Assembly (NCBI GenBank): GCA_016806645.1
Contig: JACSYO010001821.1
Coordinates: 334,501 to 398,500 of the forward strand
Direction: 5' to 3'
DNA: 64,000 nucleotides
Source: Ophiodon elongatus
Lineage: Eukaryota > Chordata > Actinopteri > Perciformes > Hexagrammidae
In this document: positions 1-21,548 of the stretch, piece after piece
Layout of the letters: each line of letters begins with the position of its first letter
Position numbering within the stretch: the stretch's first letter is position 1
The notes under the pieces: model-generated
What the model was told of the DNA's origin: nothing
Databases searched by the model: none
What the model saw: the letters and a program-made list of their open reading frames with translations, nothing else
Made by a program: the position numbers and the translations under genes

Positions 1-222
1 CAGGTTTCCAGAGCCCAAACTGGTGTCTTCAAATAACTTGTTTTGGTCGTCCAACGCTCCAAACCCCAAATACATATTCACTTTACTGTCATCTGAGAGG
101 CTGGAACAAGCAAATCTATGACATTTTAGCTTGAAAATGATGTGAACTCATCGTTTTTTTTTTTTTAAATTGCTGCCGATACATTTTCTGTCAAATCAAG
201 TAATCGTTGCAGCGCTAACTTG
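1..222. repeat. Interspersed teleost repeat, right-hand part
   Basis: The segment reads like the distal half of a repeat whose ends resemble GGGCTGCAACTAAC and its complement. It ends with TAATCGTTGCAGCGCTAAC and contains the typical internal stretch in which 'TTTACTGTCAT' follows an A-rich block. Other decayed copies lie near 30.7, 32.5, 39.7, 45.2, 53.1 and 59.0 kb. The left end is outside the window. The family was recognised by pattern; no library search was possible. Confidence 0.65.
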
Positions 223-651
223 GCGTAAATTAAGAATTCCTTTCTCTCAGGAATGCTAACGTTGAACACAGAAGGGTGGATCTAAGGTGTTGGTGTGTTG
301 CTTTTACACCCGACGTCACCCGTTCATTCTTAGCCCGCAGCGCTCGATTAATACCTCTCCCTCCCTCCTCCTCTCTCCCCCTGCATGTTTGAGTTTGTCT
401 CGCTGTAGTCATTTGCAGTCAGCAGACAGAATTATTTATTTTTCGGCAAAGCATGCAGCGCTGTTGTTTTACGGCTGACTGTAAAAGGTTTAACTCACCG
501 GGAAAGACCTCTCCCGTTCCCGTCACACATTTAGTAACTTTCACTTGCGACTCGTGTACTCTGAATTTTAAATCTGTTCGGGGCACTTTGCGCTCCAAAA
601 TGTACGACGGCAAAGAACATTTCTCTTTTTTTTTTCTTCCTCCGTCTGCAG

Positions 652-699
652 GAGGCCGAGGCACCGCGGAGCGTTTTAGAGGAAATTGGGCTGACATAA
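652..699 (+). CDS. ap1s2: AP-1 complex subunit sigma-2, last coding exon (partial)
   Basis: This is the final coding exon of the small sigma subunit of the AP-1 clathrin adaptor, which sorts cargo at the trans-Golgi network and endosomes. A pyrimidine-rich tract ending in CTGCAG precedes an open exon that translates as EAEAPRSVLEEIGLT followed by TAA. The C-terminus of vertebrate AP1S2 is almost identical, and this exon begins in phase 0 as expected. The earlier exons, which hold the longin-like clathrin adaptor fold, lie to the left of the window. The next gene, zrsr2, is also the neighbour of AP1S2 on the human X chromosome, which strongly supports the call despite only 15 residues. AP1S1 and AP1S3 tails differ at several positions. 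Confidence 0.85.
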   Translation, partial: EAEAPRSVLEEIGLT

Positions 700-2400
700 A
701 CCATCGCGCTCCTTCCCCCGGCTGCAGATCTGGCGACCCTCCACGTCTCTATCCCGTCTTCCCCTGTGTCAGTGTTGTATGTATATAATCACCACCTATG
801 TACTGTATTACTCTGTCCTGTACTATCCAGTAATGTCCCTTTTTCAATGTGGTGCCAACTGTGGTTTGAATGTGTCTCCTATGTACAATCTCCCTCGCTG
901 TATTCCGCAGCACTATTAGCGTAACTTCACACCCACGGACTTCTTAAGACTCCACACAGTACAATGTAGCGACGACATGAAAACTGCAGCGTCATATTAA
1001 GATCATCCATCATCACCGATTGCGGGGTTGTGTGTGCTGTTTGGCTTACGAGGACTTTTTAAAGGTGCTTCTGTGTGTATAACCTTCACATTTGAGTCTG
1101 AGCATCCCAATTCATGAAAAACAAATACTCAGCGAGGGTCATTCAATATAATTATAAACTGATACTTCGTCCTCTGCACACAAAAAAACTGGTTACCTCG
1201 TTTGTCAAGAGCAAAATATTAAAATATTAATTTTATTTCATATAAATCCGGCAAAGAATAATCAATTAACTAATATACGGTTCAAGTTTGGTTCATTTCC
1301 AATTTGAGCAAGAAGATCTGGCATTTTGGGAGTTATTTGTATTTATCGTGCGTTGGGTGGAATATTTTTTTTATCCTGACGTTTAGAAGAGTCTTTGACT
1401 CTAGAAATACCTTCAAAACAGCAGCAAGTGTTACTAAATTACCTGTTTTTTTTTTTTTTTCAAACGTCATTGTATATTAATTTGTTTGCTCAGTCGTGAC
1501 TCAGATGTAACGGTGAAACATGAGAAGCACCAGCGGGGGCTTAGTGCCGTTGTGGGAATCACTGACACGTTTACAATCACAACCATCACACGGGTCCACT
1601 CGACCCACCACTTAAAAGTGAAATTAAACAATTACCCATGATCAAAATCAGCGTATATGTTATGTAGGTTTGTACAACTTTCTGTTCTGGTGATTCCCCT
1701 CCAGAAATGAACCATTTCATGTTTCCTTTTCGTTAAGCGTGAGCCTTTAGTGTGATGTTCGTTCAAATTGTCATTGTGTCGTCAATTTCTGTCAATTGAC
1801 TTATTTTCCTGGCAAAAAAAAAACCATTCAAGATCGTAATGGCCTCTGGAGATAAGTCTTAAGTCAGGACTAGGTAGAGATCCAAATAAAAGCAGCTCTA
1901 TTTTATGGATTACTATACGTTGGCTCTAAGACTAACACATGACCAAAGAACACTGTGTTTTAACATCGCGATGGAAAGCTAACATGGCAGAAAAGGGATT
2001 TAGAACTGCAGGATGTATGCAGGGCTCATTCGGCCACAATATACCAGTATTATGTAATTATTCCAACCCGTTAGGGGACAGGTCTCCAGATTCTTCATGG
2101 AGTTGGAACGAACTGCACATATCGGGGTGCGTCGTTAATATTCATCACCGTCGGCTTGTAGGAGAGCGAGCCCAACGAGCGATGAATAGATGCTCATCCA
2201 AACTTTGTATCTGCATTCTTAAAACCACAAAGTGTTTCTGTTGAACATTCATAATAAATTATGAATTATTATTATTACGTTAATCTTTGATTTGTGCAAA
2301 AGAGATCACTTTTTGTATTAAACACTGCCAACACATTTGCCAACTCTTTTTTTCTTCTTCTTACGTTTGAAAGTTAACAATAAATGTATAAAAATGAATC
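700..2400 (+). other. ap1s2: ap1s2 3' untranslated region (inferred extent)
   Basis: This AT-rich sequence without convincing coding potential follows the ap1s2 stop. Two AATAAA hexamers occur on the plus strand, at 2253-2258 and 2379-2384, so a 3'UTR of about 1.6-1.7 kb is likely. The 101-codon open frame at 1939-2244 has no recognisable motif. The end abuts the 3' end of convergent zrsr2, about 270 bp from its stop codon. Confidence 0.55.
2379..2384 (+). terminator. Candidate ap1s2 polyadenylation signal AATAAA
   Basis: This canonical hexamer lies on the plus strand downstream of the ap1s2 stop. A second hexamer at 2253-2258 could be used instead. Neither has been tied to transcript evidence. 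Confidence 0.4.
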
Positions 2401-2666
2401 CCCGTTTGCCGATCTTTTGTTTGTATGTAGCTTTTACTTAGCAACAATAACCAAGTAGTGCCGCAGCTCCAGTGATCAAGTGTTCAAATATTATAGCAAC
2501 ATGAACCATTTTCCAAAAGCTAAGTATTCACATATGTACACACTGGTGACGGGTGCCATCTCACAGCGTCAGGACCCAAAACATTTGTTCCTCCTTCACA
2601 TTCACAGTTAAAAAAAAAAGGAGAAAAGCCAGAACAAAACACAGCTTTCAAAAAAAGTAGGTGCCA

Positions 2667-5600
2667 CTAAGACCGACTACTCGTGTCACCTTTTCCAGCA
2701 GGTTCACCGGGTGCTTCTGACTGTTCACTTTCCCCCTCGGGACTAAACTTCTCGCTGTCGACACACGGCCTCTCATCCAAGTCATTGTTTTTCTGAATCG
2801 GCTCCGTTTCATTCATCTCCTGAGCGGGACTCGCCGCAGTGAGATTTGCCGGCGTCTCTTCCTCCGACTCCTTCTCCTTCTCCGACTCTCCCGATGAGGC
2901 CGTGCCTCCAGGCGAAAGGCTTTTCTTCTTGTGCTTCTTCTTGCTCTTCTTCTTGCTCTTCTTGGATTGTTTGTGGCGCCGGCGTGCGTTGGTGTCCTCA
3001 TGGGGGGGCTTCTCATTCTTATCGGGCTTCTTGGCTCTCCTCTCTTTCTTCCTCTCTCTGCTTGTGCTTCTGGACCGGTCTCTCGCATCTGCATCTTTGT
3101 CTCTCGCGTCTCCCTCCTCGCTCCTATTCCTGTACTTGTGCTCCCGGTCTTTATCTCTACTCCGGTTTCCCGGCCTGTCTTGCTCCCTGTCTCTGCTCCT
3201 GCTCCTCGACCTGTCCCTGCTCCTGCTCAGGTACCAATCTTTGGCCCTGTCGCTGTGTCTGGCTGACCGCTGGGAGGCCCTGCTCTCTCTGCTCGGGCTC
3301 CTGCTCCTCCGCCGGTCGCCGTCCCGCCTGCTGTGGGACCTCTCGGACCTCTCGGACCGCGGCGGGCTTCTGCTGCACTGGCGCTGCCTCCACGACCGGT
3401 CCCCGTACCGCTCCGAGTGCCACCCGTCTCTGCGGCTCCCCCTGACGCTGCGGTCCGGCGACATGTGCAGGTCCCTGTCCGCCTCCCAGAATTCGTTGCC
3501 GGGGTTTCGGAACACGTGCAGGAAGTTGCAGTGCTTCCCCTTGGGGCACTTCTGTCTGTCAAACAATCCTGGGAAAGACACAAGGCAGAAGAGAGACTGA
3601 GTCTTGTATCTCTGCAGCGAGTGAACATGCCGCTCTCCAGAATAACTCACCACATATCGCATTCTTCCACCGCGTAACGGGACACATCTCACACTGAAGC
3701 TGCCGGCCTGCGTAAAACCTCCCGTTGAACTTGATGATGGCGTCTTTACACTGCTCCTCTCTGGACAGACAAGAGGATAACAAATTTTAAAAAAACTTTT
3801 CAAACAACGTACAGTTTATTTTTGGGGGAAAAAGGTCGTGGAGCGGTTGCGCGAAAAACTTACCTGTCAAACTGAATGTAAACATTTCCTCTAAGATGTG
3901 GCTCATAATTGCAGCTGACCTAAAAGAAGAAAGACGTCAATGAAACCAAATGTGTATTTTTACTGGAAATAATTTGATCAGAGATCAGTAAGAGATCTAG
4001 TGACACATTATTTAGACTATTTCATACTTTTTTTTAACAATTTTACTTCACTTCCCTGGTAGATGAAAAACAAATCTTACTTCATTGAACAGATAAAGCA
4101 ACTTAAATAAGTGGTGGCCCAGATTTCTCCTTAACCCTGAACTTATTCTGAAATCTCTGTCTTACTTATTTCAGTATATTAGTTTAACAAGATGGATTAC
4201 TTCAGGAAGCTGACTGATTTGGGTCCTTCAGTGCACACACACCGACTCTGCTCACGTCCTCTTACCTTGAATTGCACCACCTTGCCGACACTCTTTAACT
4301 CTGGCAGGACGTCGTGGTAGAACTCGAGGAAAGACTCCTGCAGCTCCTCCTCGCTGTGCTCCAAACACGCGTCGATGTCGTAATCATCGCGCCGCGACTG
4401 CTCCATGCCAAACGTCGTGAACATAGCACGGATCATCAGCGTCGGGCTGACTGTGGGATAGACGTGCTTCCGGGAACATCTGGACTCGAAAAGACAGCAG
4501 AGGGGGGCGAACACACAGAAATATGAGCAGAAGACTTCTTTAAAACGCGCCTGTACGTCCGTTCAGTCGCCATTCCAATAACACGTTTGTGGATTTGACG
4601 TGGCGAGTCACGTCTGAAGAGAAAGAAGCGGTACCTGTCTCCGAATCGACACGCCCCGGTCTTCAGGAAGAACGGACAGTTGGCTACGTCGCGCTCTGTT
4701 CCAAAGTTCTCGCAGTTCTTCGCCACAGGAGCCTCGGGATTCATCCACGGTTGTCCGTTCTCTAGCTGGAAGTGAGAAATTAAACAAAGATTTAGCAAAT
4801 TTACACATAGCAAGAGATATTGTGTAAATTATACATTTAATTTACCCCATAGCTTCATAAAAAAAAAAAAAAAGTTTAAATAGATAACAGAGCAGGATAT
4901 TTTACATTTAAAAAAGAAAAGAAAATTGTCAGTGTCCTCTGGTGGAAGAACTATGTAAAGAGAAACTATTTCAAAACCAGTGCAAAGATATATTTTACAT
5001 TTCTGATCAGTAAGAAAAAAAACTGCTGACAAAAGGTATATCTGCGATGAGCCAATATCGTCCAATACATCGGTTATTTCTATCTCCATGGTCACAGCCT
5101 GCTTTCCATGTGTGAGGTTTCACTAAACTTGAACATATATATTAAACTAAGGTAAAGCAAAAAAGACTTTGAACTACATTATGTACTTTAGTGACACAAA
5201 TAATACTTCTTGACAGTTGTTTTGACACGTGGATTTTGTGCGCGTTTGTACCTGATTTTCAGCTTCATCCAACATTTTCTGAACGGCCTCCTACAAATGG
5301 TGTAAAGACACGGCTGGTGAAAATGTGTAGAGGTCAACATGTTGCAGCAGATCTGTTACTGTGTGTTAAGACCACACTCAAGAGGGACTGGCATTTCAAC
5401 ATGTCTGGACGTCTTGGAAAGCAATTTCACACACGGGTTTTCACACAAAGCAAAAGATACGTCCTTGTGAGGGCTGAAGTTGCCGTTAGGGTTTTTCTCT
5501 TTGTTTGTATCTTAGTGGAGGAGATGGACGGTTGCTTGTGCCACTCAGTCAAGGAAATGTTTAAAAATAACCATGTACAAAGCAAAAAAAAAACACATTT

Positions 5601-6975
5601 TTACAAAAGAAACATGATTACTGTACGATTGTCTGAATCTTCCCTTTTGGATGGGTAACATGAAACACTCGTGATTAAGTAGAAGAGGATATATTTCTTT
5701 TTGTTTCTATCCTCCTGGGGCCCGTTTCACCTCTCTGTCTCGCTTGTCCTGCTGCTTCTGCTCTTTTTCGTCCTGTTCTTTCTTCTGCTGGGCGTCCCAT
5801 TCCTCCTTTATCATCCGCTGGGAACAAAACAAAGACATAAAGACAGTAAATATTAATATTTTATTTAGAATGACCGGTCAATCAAGCTCACTTGTGCTCA
5901 TCAAATAGCCAGGTAGTCAAGTAATCTCCGGTGTCAGACTCCAATTATTCACACTGTTTGGGGATAAGTTATTGCGGTCGGCTCGAGTCATGTCGGTTCT
6001 GCAGAGTAACTATGTTTCCACAACGTGTTTTTATGTTTGCCAAATTGTACACGAGGAATACAAACAAGTAGATCACCTCCTCATCCTCTTTTCTTTTCCT
6101 CGCAGTCTCCTCCCTCTCGGCCCTCAGCCTGAACTCCTCCTGAGCAAGCCTTTCTTTTTCCAACCACTCCTTGTGCAGCCGCAGTCTGAGAACGCAGTTT
6201 TTAACGGTAAATCAAGGAGTCTGTGCTGCTGTGTGTCATTGAATGTGACTGAATGTGCAGCTGCAGGGCAGAAGAGTGACGTCAGTATTGACCTACCTTT
6301 CCTCCTCTGCAACATTGTCATCCTTATCATCTTCATCATGTAGTTCTTCTTCTTCTTCTTCTTCAGGTACAAAGCTTGGTCCATTTTTTAAACCTGTAAC
6401 CGAGCAGATGTTGTGGTTAATCTGGCTTCACGGTGCAGCAGCAACAACTGTAGAGATAATAAAAAATAAAAACAGCATCTATCTTCGTACCACATTCTCT
6501 AACTTGGGCGACAGCTTGGCGTTTCCTCTTCCTCCTCTCCTTCCTCAGAGCAGCCCTGCGTTGCTTTTGACTAAAGACAAGAGGACATTTGAAACATTAG
6601 TCAGATCAGAGGACTAGAAAAGTAAAACCATGTGCTGATGGTGGGAGCAAACACGTTACAGGGTGGGGGGGTAGTGGTCTAGTGTAATCAAAGCAGTAAC
6701 GCTCGTACTACTAATAATGCAAGGTATAAAGAAATATGGTCTCAAATGGAACATCTTTCTGAAATTCCCATCATCGTTTTTAAGAAACGTAAATCATCGC
6801 TCGTGCTCGTAGTTACGTCAGGTCTGATGCGTTGACTTTAACATTATAATGCCCTTTAACGTTACATCGTTACTTTCTCATGTTGTTTTGATCCACCACC
6901 CAAAACATGTATAGATTAATGTAAAAGGAGAGACACCGACCTGAAAGCTGGAGCAGAACTCGTCAGTGCTGCCAT
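2667..6975 (-). CDS. zrsr2: U2 small nuclear ribonucleoprotein auxiliary factor 35 kDa subunit-related protein 2 (ZRSR2)
   Basis: This protein recognises the 3' splice site of U12-type introns and also takes part in U2-type splicing in the nucleus. Eleven coding exons join in phase: 6941-6975, 6491-6570, 6297-6393, 6077-6185, 5731-5817, 5252-5290, 4635-4765, 4266-4479, 3864-3919, 3651-3760 and 2667-3568, giving 619 residues. Order: a basic and Glu-rich coiled N-terminus (to ~150); a first CCCH finger (C179, C188, C194, H198; C-x8-C-x5-C-x3-H); a U2AF-homology RNA-recognition domain (~199-315); a second CCCH finger (C319, C327, C333, H337); and a long Arg/Ser and Lys/Glu-rich tail. The human protein is 482 residues; the excess is mostly in the tail, encoded by the last exon. 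The start ATG at 6973-6975 gives MAALTSSAPAF and matches the short first exon of the family. Upstream lie ETS-like promoter motifs. Confidence 0.93.
4915..5095. repeat. Decayed interspersed repeat in zrsr2 intron 6
   Basis: The stretch includes 'GTCCTCTGGTGG' at one end and 'CCAATATCGTCCAATACATC' at the other. Both phrases recur in a common teleost repeat that I recognise by pattern. No terminal repeats could be defined here. Confidence 0.4.
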
Positions 6976-7260
6976 CACAGCTAGCTGTTAGCTAGCTAGT
7001 TAGCACAGGTGGTTTCCTTTCATCCGCGTTTAGTTGAGAAGACCAACATTAGTATGTCTGTCCGCTGGCTGGACGCGTTGTTCCCAAAGTGGACTTAGTT
7101 TACCAGAGACGTGAAATGACAGAATACTTTCTTTTGGTTGTAAACTTGAGCTGGTTCGCTAGCATGCGGAGTTGTTTAGCCAATAAGTGGCACCGGAAGA
7201 GGTAGTGTGAACACAAAGTACTTCCGGTTTTAAAAAGCTCAATAAAATACTGTTCAAATA
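6976..7260 (-). promoter_or_regulatory. zrsr2 promoter and 5'UTR region
   Basis: The sequence upstream of the zrsr2 ATG carries a CCAAT box at 7180-7184 and two ETS/GABP-like cores in opposite orientation: ACCGGAAG at 7192-7199 and ACTTCCGGT at 7220-7228. Such sites are typical of TATA-less housekeeping promoters. The tandem repeat GCTAGCTGTTAGCTAGCTAG near 6980-7000 lies in the likely 5'UTR. No start site can be fixed from sequence alone. Confidence 0.5.
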
Positions 7261-7376
7261 CATTTAACACATTTTTTGTTTATCAAATGCCCTTAACTGG
7301 TCGAATATCTGTGTACTTATCCGTGTATACATTACACTATATAGTATGAAAAGCATAGACACATGTGAAGGGATTC

Positions 7377-7382
7377 TTTATT
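7377..7382 (-). terminator. Candidate tm6sf1 distal polyadenylation signal
   Basis: The plus strand reads TTTATT, which is AATAAA on the minus strand, about 350 bp past the tm6sf1 stop. A second copy at 7674-7679 is only 56 bp past the stop and may serve as a proximal site. The distal site lies only about 150 bp from the zrsr2 promoter motifs. Confidence 0.4.
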
Positions 7383-7734
7383 TAATACAACCTATTAGTA
7401 AAAAGGCACTGAACATAAACCTCAAGTGTCAACAAGGAAGCAGTTTTTGTAACCCCAAAAAATAGAAGAACAATAATGATTGTAAAGTAGTTTGAATCCC
7501 ACACACAAGTCTAACAGCACTATTATCTGTGCATATAAAATTCTGTTTGACAGTAGAGTATTTTGTCATGTTTCCAAAACCTCATTAAGGTTAAAGGTGG
7601 AAGCCCCCCTTCCAAAAATAGCAACAGCTAATGACTGCAAACACAGAGCGATCCTTTACAAGTACTTCAACCTTTTATTTAGGCATCCTCAACATCCCTG
7701 CATATCTCTCTCTCTCTCTCTGACTCTGTGACAC

Positions 7735-12127
<4,393 letters not shown>

Positions 12128-13298
12128 TGCGGACCGGAGTTGGGCGACTTATCTCGTGGGAGAATTGAGAGTTTAATATAACTCAGCCGCGTAGACCCTC
12201 CTGTTTAGTCATATTGCAAGGAATTGGAGAAAAGACACGATGTGACAAACAATGGAAACAACGCACAAACTCCCAATCCAGCTCATGTTTTTCTGGTCTT
12301 TCTCACTTTCACCCCCCTCCCTCTCTCTGTCTCTGTCTTTCTCTCTCTCATGCTATACTCTCTCACACACACACGCTGACACACACACGCGCGCGCGCGC
12401 GCACACACACACACAAACAGAGAGAGAGAAAGCTGTTCACCTCACCGTGACAGAGAATGATTTGACTGTATATTGCAGCTTTATTCAACAGACGAGCTTG
12501 CGTCATTAGCAGAATAAAAAACAAAACAAAATGATTATTTTTTTAATTTATCATTATCATCTATTAAAAGGCAACGAAGGTGTGTTAGTTATTAAGTAAA
12601 GGAGCCGACTCTGACATCTAGTGGTCGTTCGGAAATATAGTATACAAATAAATGTATAAATGGGTTTGTTTATAAATGTATATAAGTACATTTATAGATA
12701 CAATTGATATATATGTATATATATATATATATATATTAATATGCTTGTTATATGATTTATAAATAATTGTAATATAAGTAAAATCCTGAAGAAAAAACAT
12801 GATTTATATGGTAATTGCTGATTTAAATATGTTTAAATGTATTACTACTGTTTATCCTCCTCCTTCCTCCTTCATAAATTAATTTTATATCGGGGCAAAA
12901 TTGTGTTTTACCAACAAAAACAAATATTTGTAATATATCACATCAACATCAATAAACATAGAATATTTAGATGTATTCACTCGTCTTTTGTTAGTATTCA
13001 TTTCGTGTCAATATATTGTCCTTTTAGCTCCTTTTCGCGTCCCTGCATGGTTGTTTTGTTGCTCTTGAACTCAGCAATAAAGTTTAATGAAAAAAAAAAA
13101 GGGGGGTGTTTTGAAGGAAGTGTGCGTCTGCGTCATTTCTGGAGGAGCGCGAGCTAGCAGCAGAAAACCGGCTACACATCAAAGGGTGATGGCGTCCGCC
13201 GCGATGGATACTACGTAAATAAGAAACCGCGCACACACACGGTACGGTCGGTGCACTCTCCCGGGACACTAACGGGGCTTTTATACGTCGAATTAAAG
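12128..13298. promoter_or_regulatory. Divergent tm6sf1-btbd1 intergenic region
   Basis: These 1.2 kb separate the two start codons and must hold both promoters. A mixed CA/GC dinucleotide tract lies at 12362-12418, flanked by CT- and GA-rich sequence. AT-rich DNA with a (TA) run follows at 12704-12737. The last 200 bp before btbd1 are GC- and CpG-rich, as expected for its 5'UTR. The phrase 'ACATCTAGTGGTC' at about 12614 also occurs, inverted and imperfect, near 8596. No TATA box is evident. Confidence 0.5.
13189..13218 (+). other. Possible upstream ORF in the btbd1 leader
   Basis: An ATG 110 bp upstream of the btbd1 start opens a nine-codon frame (MASAAMDTT) closed by TAA, with a second in-frame ATG inside it. 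It is a different peptide from the main product. It matters only if the transcript starts upstream of it, which is not known. Confidence 0.35.
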
Positions 13299-18291
<4,993 letters not shown>

Positions 18292-18411
18292 ACTTAACAC
18301 GGTGTCATGCTGGTACACTAAACCAGGGAGACCTCAGACTGCTGGGAATACTAGACTGCTGGAGATAAATGTAGTGCCTCATAATCCCTTGGAATATAGA
18401 ATGTGTGTGTT

Positions 18412-18493
<82 letters not shown>

Positions 18494-18970
18494 TGTATCT
18501 GTCCATACAATAATCCAGAATATGGAAACAAGTGGAGTTGTGTGGAAAAATAAGCTTTCTGGGCATAAATTGTATCATCAGTTGTAAATGATCTTAATGC
18601 TGGTGTCCCGTCTGTGTGTTGTTGTCAGTAGGCTGTCGCTGCAGGGGTTAATCCTGCACGAGTGAAACTAGAGAGACGGCTACCTTTTGTTGGTTGGCGC
18701 CATTTCATTCTATTTTCTCAGTTTTTGCTGACGCATTTTCTGAAAGTATATTATTTGCATATTTTTTATTGTGCACTGTTATCAGTTATTCAGCAGGTGT
18801 CTTCAAGTACTTTGTTTTTGCATTGTATTAAGGATCCATGTGTGTTATGTAACCTTGCCAGTGGTACATGCTGTAATTTATGACTTCATGTTTGCCTAGC
18901 ACTACATTAAAATGTAAAAAAAAGTAAAATGAAAAAAAAATTACTCCAGGACTTTTATGGTGAAATAAAC
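18292..18970 (+). other. btbd1: btbd1 3'UTR
   Basis: This follows the btbd1 stop. It contains a compound microsatellite: GAGAGT-type units at about 18414-18462, then GT units to 18489. Polyadenylation hexamers ATTAAA at 18906-18911 and AATAAA at 18964-18969 suggest an end near 18.9-19.0 kb. The rest is AT-rich without recognisable coding sequence. Confidence 0.55.
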
Positions 18971-19316
18971 TAACAAAATTCTATTTTTTTGCTTTTTGGC
19001 ATTAAAATGTTGTAAAATTGTGTCCTTCGATAGACTCTGCATAACGTTGGTCTTTGATTAATGTATCATTCCTCTTTCTGTCACTAGGTGATGCCAAATG
19101 CTCCAGACAGCCATCAGACGCCTAAACATATTCATGACTGAGAGCAGGAGGGATTTATCTGGTTCCCAACATGGCACTTACATCTGAGGGGGTTGTGAGA
19201 AGATCAAAGGGGATAGGAAAGTCAAAACATATGCTAAACAAACATTTAATTAGCCGCCACAGGCCTTTAATTATTAATATGTAGGGAGAACGTAACTGGT
19301 CACAGACAAACGCAGT

Positions 19317-19862
19317 GATGGAGGAAGTATTCAGATGCTTTACTTTCGTATCATCGGGAAAAATCTACCTTAATATCAAAATCACTGGTTCTGCAGAAAA
19401 ATTGGCCTTGACTGTTGTAGCTGGTCAAGGGGGAGTTAATTTAGACTTCTTCATATCCAGTCGGGTAGTTTAGTCCAGTGGTTCCCAACGGGTCACAAGA
19501 TGAATATGAGGAGTTGTAAGATGATTCATTCTAATTAATACAAAATATATAATCTCTGAAACTACTATAGTTCTATCTGAAACATGACAAGAGGCCCCAA
19601 CTGGACACGTATTTATTCTAACGGGCCACAAGCCAAACGTCGGTTTAATCTTCAACAGCGTGTTGTATTTCATAAGCTTATCATGTGGGGTTTTATTTAA
19701 AATATGAATCTGAAAGGTAACTATAGCTGGAAAATACATGAAGTGGAGTAAATGTTATGTCTCTTTTTTTACTCAGACATAAATTTGTGCGGAAAAACAC
19801 AAGCACAAGTACCTCAAAACTGTATTGAAGTACAGTACTTGAGAAAAAGTACTCCACCTCTG
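19317..19862 (-). repeat. Interspersed teleost repeat, reverse copy
   Basis: The segment begins GATGGAGGAAGTATTCAGAT and ends with GTACAGTACTTGAGAAAAAG near ACTCCACCTC. It is the reverse complement in plan of the copy at 22778-23402, whose ends are AAAGTACATTTACTCAAG and ATCTGAGTACTTCTTCC. An apparent nested insert begins at 19475 with CCAGTGGTTCCCAAC, which looks like a hAT-type terminal repeat. The family is abundant in teleosts from memory; its class is uncertain. Confidence 0.7.
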
Positions 19863-20585
19863 GAAATGCAGGTATCGCCAGTATGAAATAAATATCTGGA
19901 TATTTTACTCAATTAAAATGTTAAAGAGTTTAAAATGCCGAGAGAAAAGTGTCCTGTCCCTCAAATGAGACTATAACGACGATAAGAAAATAGCAAAGTA
20001 ATTTTAGACTCTCGATAATGACAGATTATATCTTAGATATTCTCTGTTCTTATGCTGCCATGTAGCAATTAAATAAATCAGTGCCGTCTGCTGAGCGCCG
20101 TGTCTAAAGCCCATGAAGTGCTCTTCAATTTCATAATCTGTACGTTGATGTGGGAACGTCAGTGGAAACAAATCCACTTTAGACGGCTGTGAGTGGGCTT
20201 TGATGAGGAGAGTGATCCACGGAGGCTGTGAGGTGAGTCACCGAGACCTGAGAGCTTTTCCCAGCTGACTGCCCACTTAGACGGCCTTCATAATAGAAGG
20301 GAAAAAACAACAAGAAAATCGGTTTGAGACAGGTTTTCACCACCGGACACAAAATGCTCTAGAACTCAGATGGATACAGTTCTCAGCTCACACCTGTGAT
20401 GTGTAAAAAAATAAATAAATAAATAAGAAAAAAAGCCAGATTCATGAGAGTGCCTTGTGATCAGAGGGAGGTTTCCTGAGGAAGTAAAGAGGGAAATGTG
20501 AAGCTTATGGGGTAAAACTTGAGCATTTCTTACAGCTATTGGATTACAAATCCATGACAGTGATGTGTGGTTTTCTCTCTCTGTT

Positions 20586-20627
<42 letters not shown>

Positions 20628-20751
20628 CAGATAGCAGCAGAATGGGCTGTCTTCCTCGGTTTGAGCCTTCTACTTGAACACTGACAGCAGGGGAGAGGAT
20701 GTATACCTCTGCTGTTTGTGACCACCCATGACACATGAGTGTGCAGGAGTG

Positions 20752-20835
20752 CAGAGTCAGACTTACAGAGTCAGACTTAGAGAGTCAGACTTACAGAGTC
20801 AGACTTAAAGAGTCAGACTTACAGAGTCAGACTTT
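20752..20835. repeat. 14-bp tandem repeat, six copies
   Basis: Six copies of CAGAGTCAGACTTA run head to tail, with single-base changes at the first position in the third and fifth units and at the end of the sixth. A short GT microsatellite lies 130 bp to the left. It is non-coding; a 73-codon open frame over it is an artefact of the repeat. Confidence 0.9.
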
Positions 20836-21500
20836 GGCAAAACAGAGAAATGCTTGCTTTTTTTTTCTCATCCCATTTGAAATCTGTTGCACGTGTCTGT
20901 TTCCTCGCGAAGGAGAATTCTTTGGTCGAACAAAAGATCACATTCAAAGTGGCTGATATCTATCACGAGGAGAGAGCTTGGACCATTCAGGCTTTGGTGT
21001 TATGTTTGATTATGTTGGAAAAGCACTATAGAATAATATAGATAATTTGATCATGAGAAAACCAGAGAGCTTAAACTGCCACAAACTAAATATCCCACAT
21101 ATTACAGCAATGACTGAACAGATGTAGGTGGGATCCAGAGCTCATTACGCCTACCTTTCTCACAATTCAGAGAACATTTATGGAACACCCACACTGTCCA
21201 CACAATGCATAAGAAGGTAGTTATGTAAATAAGAACATGTGTTTACACATTTTTATATACATGTATTCATAAACTCCATCCATCTGTAAATGGAATCTGA
21301 TGTGTAAAATTGGTGGAGTTCCCCTTTAAAGTATTACATTTATGTTAATTCAAGGCTTTTTGTAAACTAATTTTAGAAGATGTTCCTGAAAACTGAATTG
21401 GTCGTACTGAAATTCGACTTCAGTGTGCAGCATATCCTGTTTCATTTATTTAAATATTCAGCCTGACACTTCCCCACAACATCCACCTGCAAGGATGACG

Positions 21501-21548
<48 letters not shown>

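Noticed and set aside
2839..3600. 253-codon plus-strand open frame
   Set aside because: It is the antisense shadow of the Arg/Ser- and Lys-rich last exon of zrsr2; Leu/Ser/Cys runs reflect the reversed repeat codons.
5191..5658. 155-codon plus-strand frame between zrsr2 exons
   Set aside because: It overlaps antisense zrsr2 exon 6 and intron DNA, with no domain and no splice support.
13251..13298. N-terminal extension of btbd1 ([16 protein letters not shown])
   Set aside because: The first codon is GTG, and the ATG at 13299 has a better context and family-like N-terminus.
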